From: Rhodanobacter sp. C01
GTDB lineage: Bacteria > Pseudomonadota > Gammaproteobacteria > Xanthomonadales > Rhodanobacteraceae
DNA length: 64,000 nucleotides
NCBI RefSeq assembly: GCF_002001045.1
Contig: NZ_MUNR01000014.1
Span: forward strand, 1 to 64,000
Reading direction: 5' to 3'
In this document: positions 25,900-33,609 of the stretch, piece after piece
Position numbering within the stretch: the first letter of the stretch is position 1
How the letters are laid out: every line of letters begins with the position of its first letter
Position numbers and translations under genes: made by a program
Notes under the pieces: model-generated
Told to the model about the DNA's origin: nothing
Databases searched by the model: none
Seen by the model: the letters and a program-made list of their open reading frames with translations, nothing else

Positions 25900-27261
25900 T
25901 TACGTGCGCTGCGATTTCAGCCGTTTCAGGATTTCCTCGCGCGCTTCGCGCAGGATCGAATCGCGGTCGAGGCTGGCGACGATGTCGGCAACCGCACGCT
26001 TGGCACCGGCCTCGCCCCAGGATTTGCCGGCGATCAGATAGCGCTCGGCGGCGCGGCCGATCAGCACCGTGGCGTACCAGCCGAGTGCACCCTGTGCGGT
26101 GGCGGTGACCACCACTGACAGGCCGGCGCTGACACCTTTCAGCGCCGAGGCGACCAGCTGCATGCCCCAGATCGCACCCATCAACGCGGCGAGTTGGGCC
26201 GAGATCACCGCCACCAGCCGGCCGGATTCGGCACGGGTCAGTGGTAACCCGTACACGCGTGATAGCTGTACCACCATCGCAGCATCGAGTCCGGCGGCGG
26301 TGAGCAGGTCGGCAACCGGGATCGGATTCAAGGCGACCGCCACGCCCTTGGCGATGCAGTAATGCCGGATCAGTTTCGCGGCGACCGCCTGCCGTGTCTG
26401 GGCGATGCGCGCGCTGACCTGGTCGGTGAGCCGGCCGGCGTACAGTCCGGCATTGATCGCGGACAGCGTCTTGCCTTCGCGTGCCGCGATCGCCAGCAGG
26501 CGTTCGCGCAGGGCGGCGACATCGGGTGGGAGTGCCTGTTCGTTCGTCTGCTCGCGGCCGTGCGTATCGACCTCGATTACCCGTTGCGCGGTGGGATGTG
26601 CGGCCACGGCGAGCACGTCTTCCGCGCGTACCAGCCCGGCAACGCGCAGGCGCAGATGTTCGAGCAAGCTGCTTAACTCATCGCGGCCGTAACGGTCGGC
26701 CTTGTTCAGCGCCAGCAACAGCGGTCGCTGGGTGGCGGCGAGGGTTTTCAACGCGTCGAGCTCCTCGCGGGTGAGGTCGCCGTCGCAGACGAAGATCACC
26801 AGGTCGCTGACCTCGGCTACTTCGAACGCCAGCTGCTCGCGTGCTTCGCCATCCAGTTCGTTGATGCCGGGCGTGTCGATGAGCACCAGGCCATCGTGCT
26901 GCGCCTCGTCAAGCATCGCGTGCGCGGCATCGGTGGTGGTACCGTGCAGTACGCTGACCGCGAATGCCTCACGTCCGAGCAGGGCATTGCCCAGTGCCGA
27001 TTTGCCGGTGGAAACGTGACCGAACACGGCGACGTGAAGTTCGCCGCGCTCGAGCTTGTCCAGCATGTGCTCGATGCGACCGAAGTCGGTGGCCAGCTCG
27101 CTGCGCACCGACACCGGGATGGTCGGGTCATCGAGCAGGCCGCGCAGGCTGTCGGCCACCCGCGTCGAGTCGCTGGCCTGATGGCGCGATGCCGGGGTGG
27201 TGACGGTGCGGGTCGGCGTAATCCAGCCGCGCAGGCGTTGCCACAGGTGGTCGCTCGCCAT
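25900..27261 (-). CDS. Era-like GTPase with C-terminal DUF697 membrane domain
   Basis: A 453-residue protein with an N-terminal G domain: P-loop GHVSTGKSALGNALL (from residue 81), switch region with a Thr-rich GTTTDA, DTPGINELDG (G3) and LLALNKADRY (G4). The C-terminal half (about 290-420) resembles the YcjF/DUF697 family, with hydrophobic helices near GLDAAMVVQLSRVYGLPLTR and LMGAIWGMQLVASALKG. The cellular role is not known; such proteins are membrane-linked GTPases. It lies 12 nt upstream of the yceI-cytochrome operon stop side (27274), all on the minus strand, so it may be the last gene of that operon. Confidence 0.88.
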   Translation of the reverse strand: MASDHLWQRLRGWITPTRTVTTPASRHQASDSTRVADSLRGLLDDPTIPVSVRSELATDFGRIEHMLDKLERGELHVAVFGHVSTGKSALGNALLGREAFAVSVLHGTTTDAAHAMLDEAQHDGLVLIDTPGINELDGEAREQLAFEVAEVSDLVIFVCDGDLTREELDALKTLAATQRPLLLALNKADRYGRDELSSLLEHLRLRVAGLVRAEDVLAVAAHPTAQRVIEVDTHGREQTNEQALPPDVAALRERLLAIAAREGKTLSAINAGLYAGRLTDQVSARIAQTRQAVAAKLIRHYCIAKGVAVALNPIPVADLLTAAGLDAAMVVQLSRVYGLPLTRAESGRLVAVISAQLAALMGAIWGMQLVASALKGVSAGLSVVVTATAQGALGWYATVLIGRAAERYLIAGKSWGEAGAKRAVADIVASLDRDSILREAREEILKRLKSQRT

Positions 27262-27273
27262 CGTGATGCAGGG

Positions 27274-27822
27274 TTACTTCGACGCAAGCTGCAGGTGGGC
27301 GATGATCTTGACGTTCGCGCCGATCACCGAGGTGTCGGAGTAGTCGCCTATGCCCACGCCGAAATCGAGCCGCTTCAAAACACCGGCTACGTCCATCACG
27401 GCCGAGTTGCCCTGCGATTTGAACACCACGGTCAGGCTCAATGGCTTGGTGACCCCACGAAGGGTCAGCTGGCCGTCGGCGATCACCTGCGTGCCGTCCT
27501 GATGGAAACCGGTGGTCACGAAATGGGCAGTGGGGAATTTCGCCACGTCGAAGAAATCTGCGCCGGGCAGCGCGCTGTCCTGATCGTGGTCGCCGGTCTT
27601 GGCGCTCGCCAGGGTCACGGTCACATCGAACCTGGAGCTGGCAAGATGGGCCGGGTCGTAGCTGATCGCCGCTGTCCACTGGTTGAAACTGCCATTGAAC
27701 GCAGCGCCCTGGTAGGTGCCGTTGAATCCGAGCTGGCTCAGCTCGGGACGCACGGTGTAGTCGGTGGCCGCGGCAGCGCACGGCAGCGTGAGGGCAAGCA
27801 GCAGGGTGGCAAGTCGTTTCAT
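27274..27822 (-). CDS. YceI family periplasmic protein (copy 1)
   Basis: A 182-residue secreted lipocalin-like YceI protein, probably binding a polyprenyl-type lipid in the periplasm. The signal peptide is MKRLATLLLALTLPCAAAA. The domain shows the YceI pattern: FDVTVTLASAKTGDHDQD, DFFDVAKFPTAHFVTTGFHQ, ADGQLTLRGVTKPLSLTVVF and LDFGVGIGDYSDTSVIG. GGAG precedes ATG 27822. Its start overlaps the stop of the cytochrome b561 gene by 4 nt, and a second yceI gene precedes that: three coupled genes. Confidence 0.95.
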   Translation of the reverse strand: MKRLATLLLALTLPCAAAATDYTVRPELSQLGFNGTYQGAAFNGSFNQWTAAISYDPAHLASSRFDVTVTLASAKTGDHDQDSALPGADFFDVAKFPTAHFVTTGFHQDGTQVIADGQLTLRGVTKPLSLTVVFKSQGNSAVMDVAGVLKRLDFGVGIGDYSDTSVIGANVKIIAHLQLASK

Positions 27823-28400
27823 GGGGAGTCTCCTGTGGAGGTCGAGCCGTTGCGCAAGCGGCCAAAGGGAAGCATCCGTCGCAACACGTTGTCGTTGTCG
27901 AACACGTGATGCTTCAGCGCCGCACCCACGTGCGCCAGCAGCACCAGGATCAGCAACCAGAACAGATATTCGTGCACGGCATGCGACACATGACGCATGT
28001 CGTCGTTTTTCGCCACCAGCGCCGGCAGGTTGAACAGCTTGAACCATTGCAGCGGTTTGCCGGTGACGGAGTTGAACCACCAGCCGCTGACCGGGAGCGC
28101 CACGATCAGCACATACATTACGCCGTGTACGGCCTGTGCGCCCAGTTGCTGCCAGCGCGTCGTTGGTTCCTCGCGCGGCCGGCCGTCGCCCCAGCGCCAC
28201 AGCACCCGCAGCAGCACCAGCGCGAGTACGGTCAGGCCGATCGACTTGTGCAGGGCCAGCCAGTTGATCTTCTGCATGGGTGAATGGGCCAGATCCATCA
28301 GCAGACCGAAGATGCCGTTGCCGAGGATCGCCAGCGCGATGGTCCAGTGGAAGAACTTGGCGACCGAACCCCACTGGCGGTCATTGCTGCGCAGACTCAT
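27819..28400 (-). CDS. Cytochrome b561 family protein
   Basis: A 193-residue diheme membrane cytochrome of the YodB/CybB type, with four helices and haem-ligand histidines in FFHWTIALAILGNG, LHKSIGLTVLALVLLRV, VHGVMYVLIVALPVSG and VHEYLFWLLILVLLAHVGAA. It may pass electrons between quinol and an acceptor such as superoxide. ATG 28400 overlaps the second yceI gene's stop by 4 nt and its own stop overlaps yceI copy 1 by 4 nt. A yceI-cytochrome pairing is widespread; the two flanking yceI copies make this one unusual. Confidence 0.93.
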   Translation of the reverse strand: MSLRSNDRQWGSVAKFFHWTIALAILGNGIFGLLMDLAHSPMQKINWLALHKSIGLTVLALVLLRVLWRWGDGRPREEPTTRWQQLGAQAVHGVMYVLIVALPVSGWWFNSVTGKPLQWFKLFNLPALVAKNDDMRHVSHAVHEYLFWLLILVLLAHVGAALKHHVFDNDNVLRRMLPFGRLRNGSTSTGDSP

Positions 28401-29014
28401 GGTTGTTTCCCGGGTTTTGAAGAGGGTGTGTCGCCGCGGATCGCCTCGATTTCCAGCCATACGCTGACCTGGTGCCCGATCGAGCCGGCAAAGGCGGTCA
28501 TGCCGAATGCGTCGCGATCCAGCATGGCGGTGGCGGAGAAGCCGGCCACGTCGTGCAGTCCATAAATAGTCCGACCGGCGCGATTGAAGGTGAACGGGAT
28601 GCTCACCGGCTGGCTGATGCCGCGCAGGCTCAGCTGGCCGTGCAGCACACCGTGATGGGCATCCTTGCGTTCGACGCTGGTGCTGGTGAAATGCGCGTAA
28701 TGGTTATGTGAACAATCGAGCAGGATGGGCTTGCACACGGCCGCACTCCAGCCCGCATCGCCCATGTCCAGGCTGCCCAGGTCGATGTCCAGTTCGGTCG
28801 CCGCAGTACTGATATCGTCCGGGTCGAAACGCAGCACGCCGTCGGCGATGTGCAGCCGTCCAAACGGGCGTGAATAGCCGTCATGGCTGATGCTGAAGAC
28901 GACCTGGCTATGCACCGTGTCGTAGCGATAGATGGCACTGGCGGCGTGGGCTGGTTCCAGTGGGAGCAGTGCTGCCAGCCACAATAGCCAACTGGTTGAG
29001 CGGAAGCGAGGCAT
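28397..29014 (-). CDS. YceI family periplasmic protein (copy 2)
   Basis: A 205-residue YceI protein with signal peptide MPRFRSTSWLLWLAALLPLE and cleavage near AHA. Domain features are YRYDTVHSQVVFSISHDGYS, FDPDDISTAATELDIDLGSL, VERKDAHHGVLHGQLSLRG and LDRDAFGMTAFAGSIGHQV. It differs clearly from copy 1, for example in an internal Cys pair (AAVCKPILLDCSH). It is the first gene of the operon, overlapping the b561 gene by 4 nt. Confidence 0.93.
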   Translation of the reverse strand: MPRFRSTSWLLWLAALLPLEPAHAASAIYRYDTVHSQVVFSISHDGYSRPFGRLHIADGVLRFDPDDISTAATELDIDLGSLDMGDAGWSAAVCKPILLDCSHNHYAHFTSTSVERKDAHHGVLHGQLSLRGISQPVSIPFTFNRAGRTIYGLHDVAGFSATAMLDRDAFGMTAFAGSIGHQVSVWLEIEAIRGDTPSSKPGKQP

Positions 29015-29135
29015 GAGGCGAAGTCTGGCCGATTGGCGGCGACGGTGCCAGCGTCCATCCGCGAACGTTTGGTTTCCGTGGGTAATCCAATCGCGGGAGG
29101 GCGGGTGCGGCTACGGTGGCCGCAGCATGGCTTTT

Positions 29136-29215
29136 GCAGGAGCGGCTTCAGCCGCGATACTTTGCTCTTGATGGGGTTTTCAAGCGAAAGCGTCGCGGCT
29201 GAAGCCGCTCCAACA
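29136..29215. repeat. Paired REP element
   Basis: CAGGAGCGGCTTCAGCCGCG and GTCGCGGCTGAAGCCGCTCC form an inverted pair about 75 bp across, just upstream of the yceI operon and 3' of the polyprenyl synthase gene. Confidence 0.85.
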
Positions 29216-29239
29216 GGAACAGGAATTTCGCGAGTGGGG

Positions 29240-30241
29240 TCAGAACGTGCGCTGCACCGAATAGTCGGCCAGGGTGGCCAGCGCGTCGCGATAGGTTGAT
29301 GCCGGCAAGCTGGCGAGTGCCTCGCACGCAGCCTGCGCATGCATCACGGCGCGGTCGCGGGTGCGCTCCAGCGCGCCGGAATCGCGAATCGAGGCGATGA
29401 TGCGGTCGAGCGAGTCGAGCCCGCCATGCTCGATCGCGTGGCGCAGCGACTGCACCTGTTCCGGATCGGCTTTTTCGAGTGCGTAGATCAGCGGCAGGGT
29501 GGGTTTGCCCTCGGCGAGGTCGTCGCCGATGTTCTTGCCCAGGGTGCCGGCATCGCTGACATAGTCGAGCAGATCGTCGGCGATCTGGAATGCGTAGCCC
29601 AGTTCCATGCCATAGCGGCGTAGTGCGGCCACCTGGGATTCCGGCAGGCCGCCGAGGATGCCGCCGAGTTCGGTGGCGGCGGCGAACAGCACGGCGGTCT
29701 TGCGTTCGATCACCGCCAGGTAGGCCGCTTCGCTGACGTCGGCATTGCCGATGTTGAGCAGCTGCAGTACCTCGCCCTCGGCGATCGTGTTGGTGGTGTC
29801 GGCGAGGATGCGCATGATGCGCATGTCATCGAGTTCCACCATCAGCTGGAACGAGCGCGAGTACAGGAAGTCGCCGACCAGTACGCTGGCGGCGTTGCCC
29901 CACAGCGCATTGGCGGTCTTGCGGCCGCGGCGCAGGTCGGATTCGTCCACCACGTCGTCGTGCAGCAGGGTGGAGGTATGGATGAACTCGATGATCGCCG
30001 CGAGCTTGGTGTGGTGGTCGCCGCGATAGCCGGCGGCGCCGGCGGCCAGCACGTGCAGCATCGGGCGCAGCCGCTTGCCGCCGCTGGCGATGATGTGGTC
30101 TGCGATCTGGTTGATCAGCACTACGTCGGAGGACAACCGCTGGCGGATCAGGGCATCGACGCGCTGCATGTCGGCAGCGGCAAGGTCGCGCACATGGGCG
30201 AAGTCGGCGGGGCGGCTGGCGTCGGCGGGCATCGAGTTCAT
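29240..30241 (-). CDS. ispB: Octaprenyl/polyprenyl diphosphate synthase
   Basis: Makes the polyprenyl side chain of ubiquinone by adding isopentenyl diphosphate units. The 333-residue protein has the two Asp-rich motifs: FARM in IHTSTLLHDDVVDESDLRRG and SARM in GYAFQIADDLLDYVSDAGTL, with the GGKRLRPMLHVLAAGA block and KTAVLFAAATELGGILGG between. The N-terminal Met run gives starts at 30241 or 30232; the long frame to 30490 is not supported. It is divergent from the DedA-rhodanese gene. Confidence 0.93.
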   Translation of the reverse strand: MNSMPADASRPADFAHVRDLAAADMQRVDALIRQRLSSDVVLINQIADHIIASGGKRLRPMLHVLAAGAAGYRGDHHTKLAAIIEFIHTSTLLHDDVVDESDLRRGRKTANALWGNAASVLVGDFLYSRSFQLMVELDDMRIMRILADTTNTIAEGEVLQLLNIGNADVSEAAYLAVIERKTAVLFAAATELGGILGGLPESQVAALRRYGMELGYAFQIADDLLDYVSDAGTLGKNIGDDLAEGKPTLPLIYALEKADPEQVQSLRHAIEHGGLDSLDRIIASIRDSGALERTRDRAVMHAQAACEALASLPASTYRDALATLADYSVQRTF

Positions 30242-30478
30242 GGAGGCTTCAAGGCGGCGTATGCCCCGATTATAGAGGCGCACAGCGACTTGCGCCGCGG
30301 TTTGAGGCCTGGGCTGCATCCATGGGGGGTGTTCCGGGCGAAAGCCGTCGTCTGCGCAGGTTGGGATGGCACGGCTGGACGTCGCGATGGGCGGCCGCAA
30401 GGATTTGCAATCGACGGTGGCCGGCCCAATCATGGGCGCCTGCGGTTTCTGCGGGACCGTAAACCGAGTGCCGATCCG

Positions 30479-31453
30479 ATGGCCCATCAAATCATCGCGC
30501 TGATCGCCGAGTACGGCTTGCTGCTGGTGTTCTTCAATGTGCTGGTGGAGCAGGCCGGGGTACCGGTGCCGGCGGTGCCGACCATGATCGTGGCCGGTGC
30601 ACTGAGCGCGAACGGCAAGTTGCCGCTGGCGGGCGTGGTGCTGGTCGCGGTACTCGCCTGCCTGCTCAGCGATCTGCTCTGGTACTGGGCGGGCCGGCGC
30701 TTCGGTTCCGGAGTGATGCGCACGATCTGCCGCATCTCGCTGTCGCCGGATTCCTGCGTGAAGCAGTCCGAGTTGCGCTTCCAGCGCTGGCGCGGCCGCG
30801 TATTGCTGATCGCCAAGTTCGTGCCGGGACTGTCGACGGTGGCGCCGCCGCTGGTGGGTGCGATGGGTTTGCGCACCGGCACGTTCGTGCTGCTGGACGG
30901 CCTGGGCTCATTGCTGTGGGCCGGTGTTGCCATCGGGCTTGGCTACGCTTTTGCCGCACAGATCGACGATCTGCTGGCCGCGATGGCCAGTGCCGGCACC
31001 GTCGCGTTCGAGTTGGTGCTGGTTCTGCTCGCGCTCTATATCGCCGCCAAGTGGTGGCAGCGCAGGCGCCTGCTGATTGCCCTGCGCATGGCCCGCATTA
31101 CGGTGGAGGAACTGAACCAGTCCATTGCGGACGGGCAGACTCCCGTGGTGGTCGATGTGCGCTCGCAGGCTGCGCGCCTGCTCGACACGCGGATCATCCC
31201 CGGGGCATTGCTGGCCGATCTGGATCAGGTCGCCCAGGCGCTCCAGGACATTCCGCCGGATCGCGAGCTGGTGATCTATTGCAGCTGCCCCAACGAGGTC
31301 TCCGCGGCCAAGGCCGCCAAGTTGCTGATGGCGATCGGTTACCGCAACGTGCGTCCGCTGCTGGGTGGGCTCGATGCATGGGATACGGCCGGCTACATGG
31401 TCGAGCGGCTGGCAGCCGATCCCGCCGATGGCTCGCTGCGTATGACGGCCTGA
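30479..31453 (+). CDS. DedA family membrane protein fused to a rhodanese domain
   Basis: A 324-residue two-domain protein. The N-terminal 200 residues are a DedA/SNARE-associated domain, with FFNVLVEQAGVPVPAVPTMI, LLSDLLWYWAGRRFG and the functionally important arginine region AKFVPGLSTVAPPLVGAMG, plus four or five helices. DedA proteins are linked to undecaprenyl-phosphate or lipid recycling. The C-terminal 110 residues are a rhodanese domain with VVVDVRSQAAR and the active-site cysteine in VIYCSCPNEVSAAKAAKLL. It stands alone, upstream of kdp. Confidence 0.92.
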   Translation: MAHQIIALIAEYGLLLVFFNVLVEQAGVPVPAVPTMIVAGALSANGKLPLAGVVLVAVLACLLSDLLWYWAGRRFGSGVMRTICRISLSPDSCVKQSELRFQRWRGRVLLIAKFVPGLSTVAPPLVGAMGLRTGTFVLLDGLGSLLWAGVAIGLGYAFAAQIDDLLAAMASAGTVAFELVLVLLALYIAAKWWQRRRLLIALRMARITVEELNQSIADGQTPVVVDVRSQAARLLDTRIIPGALLADLDQVAQALQDIPPDRELVIYCSCPNEVSAAKAAKLLMAIGYRNVRPLLGGLDAWDTAGYMVERLAADPADGSLRMTA

Positions 31454-31480
31454 GCGCCGATCCAGCCGGATCCGGAAAAT

Positions 31481-31500
31481 TTACGCGTTCTATACGCGTA
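31481..31500 (+). promoter_or_regulatory. Candidate KdpE operator upstream of kdp
   Basis: TTACGCGT-TC-TATACGCGTA contains two TACGCG units 11 bp apart, the spacing expected for OmpR-type regulators. It lies about 75 bp before the first small ORF; a TTATAC -10-like box at 31524-31529 lacks a good -35, as expected for an activated promoter. Confidence 0.4.
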
Positions 31501-31574
31501 GCCGCCGTCCCGATACCCCGATCTTATACGGCACTTCCTACAGTGCGCGTCGCCCTTTCATGGAGTCGACGCCG

Positions 31575-31667
31575 ATGGATTTCGTCTACCTGTTGTTCCT
31601 GTTCGTGCTGTGCGCGGCCGTGCTGGGCTTTGCGCTGATCTGCGATCGGCTGAGTCCGCGCAAGTAG
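31575..31667 (+). CDS. Small membrane protein preceding kdpF
   Basis: A 30-residue ORF with one hydrophobic helix (FVYLLFLFVLCAAVLGFALI) and a short basic tail CDRLSPRK. GGAG precedes the ATG by about nine bases. It lies 47 nt before kdpF on the same strand. Third codon positions are strongly G/C-biased as in the neighbouring genes. It resembles in shape the short unannotated ORFs I recall before kdp genes in other proteobacteria, but I cannot name a family. Function unknown; perhaps a small Kdp-associated subunit. Confidence 0.6.
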   Translation: MDFVYLLFLFVLCAAVLGFALICDRLSPRK

Positions 31668-31714
31668 ATCGGTAGCCGTGTCTGCCTTCCCCTTCACTGC
31701 GTGAGTTTCCCGTC

Positions 31715-31807
31715 ATGAATGTCCTGTATGTCCTCGCCGGCCTGATCGCCGTGGCGCTGGCCGGCTACCTGTGCGTGGCCCTGCTCAAGCCGGAGTGGTT
31801 CGAATGA
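31715..31807 (+). CDS. kdpF: K(+)-transporting ATPase subunit F
   Basis: A 30-residue single-helix peptide, NVLYVLAGLIAVALAGYLCV and then ALLKPEWFE, matching KdpF (typically ending ALLxPExF). KdpF stabilises the KdpABC complex in the inner membrane. Its stop overlaps the kdpA ATG by 4 nt. Confidence 0.9.
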   Translation: MNVLYVLAGLIAVALAGYLCVALLKPEWFE

Positions 31808-33606
31808 CCACGAATGATTTCCTGCAGGTCGGGCTGTACCTGGTGGTGTTGCTGCTGCTGGTAAAGCCGGTCGGCAGTTACATGGCGCTGGTGTTCGCCG
31901 ATACGCCGAACCGCGTCACCCGTTTTGGTGGTGGCGTGGAACGCGTGATCTATCGTCTGTGCGGCATCCGCGATGACGAAGCCATGGGCTGGAAGCATTA
32001 CGCGCTGGCCATGCTGTTGTTCAACGTACTCGGCGTGCTGGTCGTCTATCTGCTGCAGCGTGTGCAGCAGTGGCTGCCGCTGAACCCGCAGCACTTCGGT
32101 GCGGTGTCGCCCGATTCGGCGATGAACACGGCGATCAGTTTTGCCACCAACACCAACTGGCAGGGCTACGCCGGCGAGTCGACGATGAGCTACCTGACCC
32201 AGATGTCGGGCCTGGCGGTGCAGAACTTCCTCTCCGCGGCAACCGGCATCGCGGTGCTGGTGGCGGTGGTGCGCGGCTTCAGCCGGCGCAGCTCGCTCAG
32301 CATCGGCAACTTCTGGGTCGACCTCACCCGCAGCGCGCTGTACGTGCTGCTGCCGCTGTCACTGCTGATAACGATGCTGCTGGTGTCGCAGGGCGTGGTG
32401 CAGAACTTCAAGCCGTATGTCGACGTGCCGGTGGTGCAGGCCAGCACCTATGCTGAACCAGTGACGGATGCGGCTGGCAACCCTATCAAGGATGCGTCAG
32501 GCAACCCTGAAACCAAACCCGCGCAGCTCACCACGCAGACCCTGCCGATGGGCCCGGCCGCGTCGCAGATCGCGATCAAGATGCTCGGCACCAATGGCGG
32601 CGGTTTCTTCAACGCGAACTCGGCACACCCGTACGAGAACCCCACACCGTTCTCCAACTTCATCGAGATGCTGGCGATCCTGCTGATACCCGGTGGGCTC
32701 TGCTACATGTTCGGCATGCAGGTGGGCGATCGGCGCCAGGGTTGGGCGATCCTCGCCACGATGCTGTTGATCTTCATCCCGCTGACGATCGGCCTGGTCG
32801 CGGCCGAGCAGGCCGGCAATCCGGCGTTGCATGGACTGGCAGTCGATCAGCACGCCTCGGCGCTACAGGCCGGCGGCAACATGGAGGGCAAGGAGACCCG
32901 CTTCGGCATCGCCGCATCCGGCCTGTTCGCGGCGATTACCACGGCCGCCTCGTGCGGTGCGGTCAATGCGATGCACGACTCGCTGACTCCGCTCGGTGGC
33001 CTGGTGCCGATGTGGCTGATCCAGCTCGGCGAGGTGATCTTCGGCGGTGTGGGTTCGGGCCTGTACGGCATGCTCGCCTTCGCGGTGGTGGCGGTGTTCA
33101 TCGCCGGGCTGATGGTGGGCCGCACGCCGGAATACCTCGGCAAGAAGATCGAGGCCTACGAAATGAAGATGGCCAGTCTTGCGGTGCTGCTGCCGTGTGC
33201 ACTGGTGGTGATCGGTACGGCCATCGCGGTGATGACGCCGGCGGGTGTGGCAGGCGTCGCCAATCCCGGTGCGCATGGCTTCAGCGAGATCCTCTATGCC
33301 GTCAGCTCGGCCTCCAACAACAACGGCAGTGCGTTCGGCGGGCTCTCGGCGAACACGCCGTTCTGGAATGTGCTGCTCGGCATCTGCATGTTCCTCGCCC
33401 GTTTCCCGCTCGCCATCGCGATGCTGGCGCTGGCCGGCTCGCTCGCCGCCAAGCGCCACGTACCCGAATCGGCTGGCACCTTGCCTACACATACGCCGCT
33501 GTTCATCACGCTGCTGGCCTGCGTGGTAGTCGTGGTCGGCGCGCTGACCTTCCTTCCGGCGCTGGCCCTGGGGCCAATCGCCGAATCCCTGATGTCGGGA
33601 CACTGA
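31804..33606 (+). CDS. kdpA: Potassium-transporting ATPase subunit A
   Basis: The K+-binding and translocating subunit of the high-affinity KdpFABC pump. The 600-residue protein contains the four degenerate selectivity-filter loops, for example SFATNTNWQGYAGESTMSYL, MLGTNGGGFFNANSAHPYEN, ITTAASCGAVNAMHDSLTPL and SASNNNGSAFGGLSANTPFW. It has about ten helices. ATG 31804 overlaps kdpF; an upstream in-frame start would lengthen it by 11 residues. A three-base gap separates it from kdpB. Confidence 0.97.
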   Translation: MTTNDFLQVGLYLVVLLLLVKPVGSYMALVFADTPNRVTRFGGGVERVIYRLCGIRDDEAMGWKHYALAMLLFNVLGVLVVYLLQRVQQWLPLNPQHFGAVSPDSAMNTAISFATNTNWQGYAGESTMSYLTQMSGLAVQNFLSAATGIAVLVAVVRGFSRRSSLSIGNFWVDLTRSALYVLLPLSLLITMLLVSQGVVQNFKPYVDVPVVQASTYAEPVTDAAGNPIKDASGNPETKPAQLTTQTLPMGPAASQIAIKMLGTNGGGFFNANSAHPYENPTPFSNFIEMLAILLIPGGLCYMFGMQVGDRRQGWAILATMLLIFIPLTIGLVAAEQAGNPALHGLAVDQHASALQAGGNMEGKETRFGIAASGLFAAITTAASCGAVNAMHDSLTPLGGLVPMWLIQLGEVIFGGVGSGLYGMLAFAVVAVFIAGLMVGRTPEYLGKKIEAYEMKMASLAVLLPCALVVIGTAIAVMTPAGVAGVANPGAHGFSEILYAVSSASNNNGSAFGGLSANTPFWNVLLGICMFLARFPLAIAMLALAGSLAAKRHVPESAGTLPTHTPLFITLLACVVVVVGALTFLPALALGPIAESLMSGH

Positions 33607-33609
33607 ATC

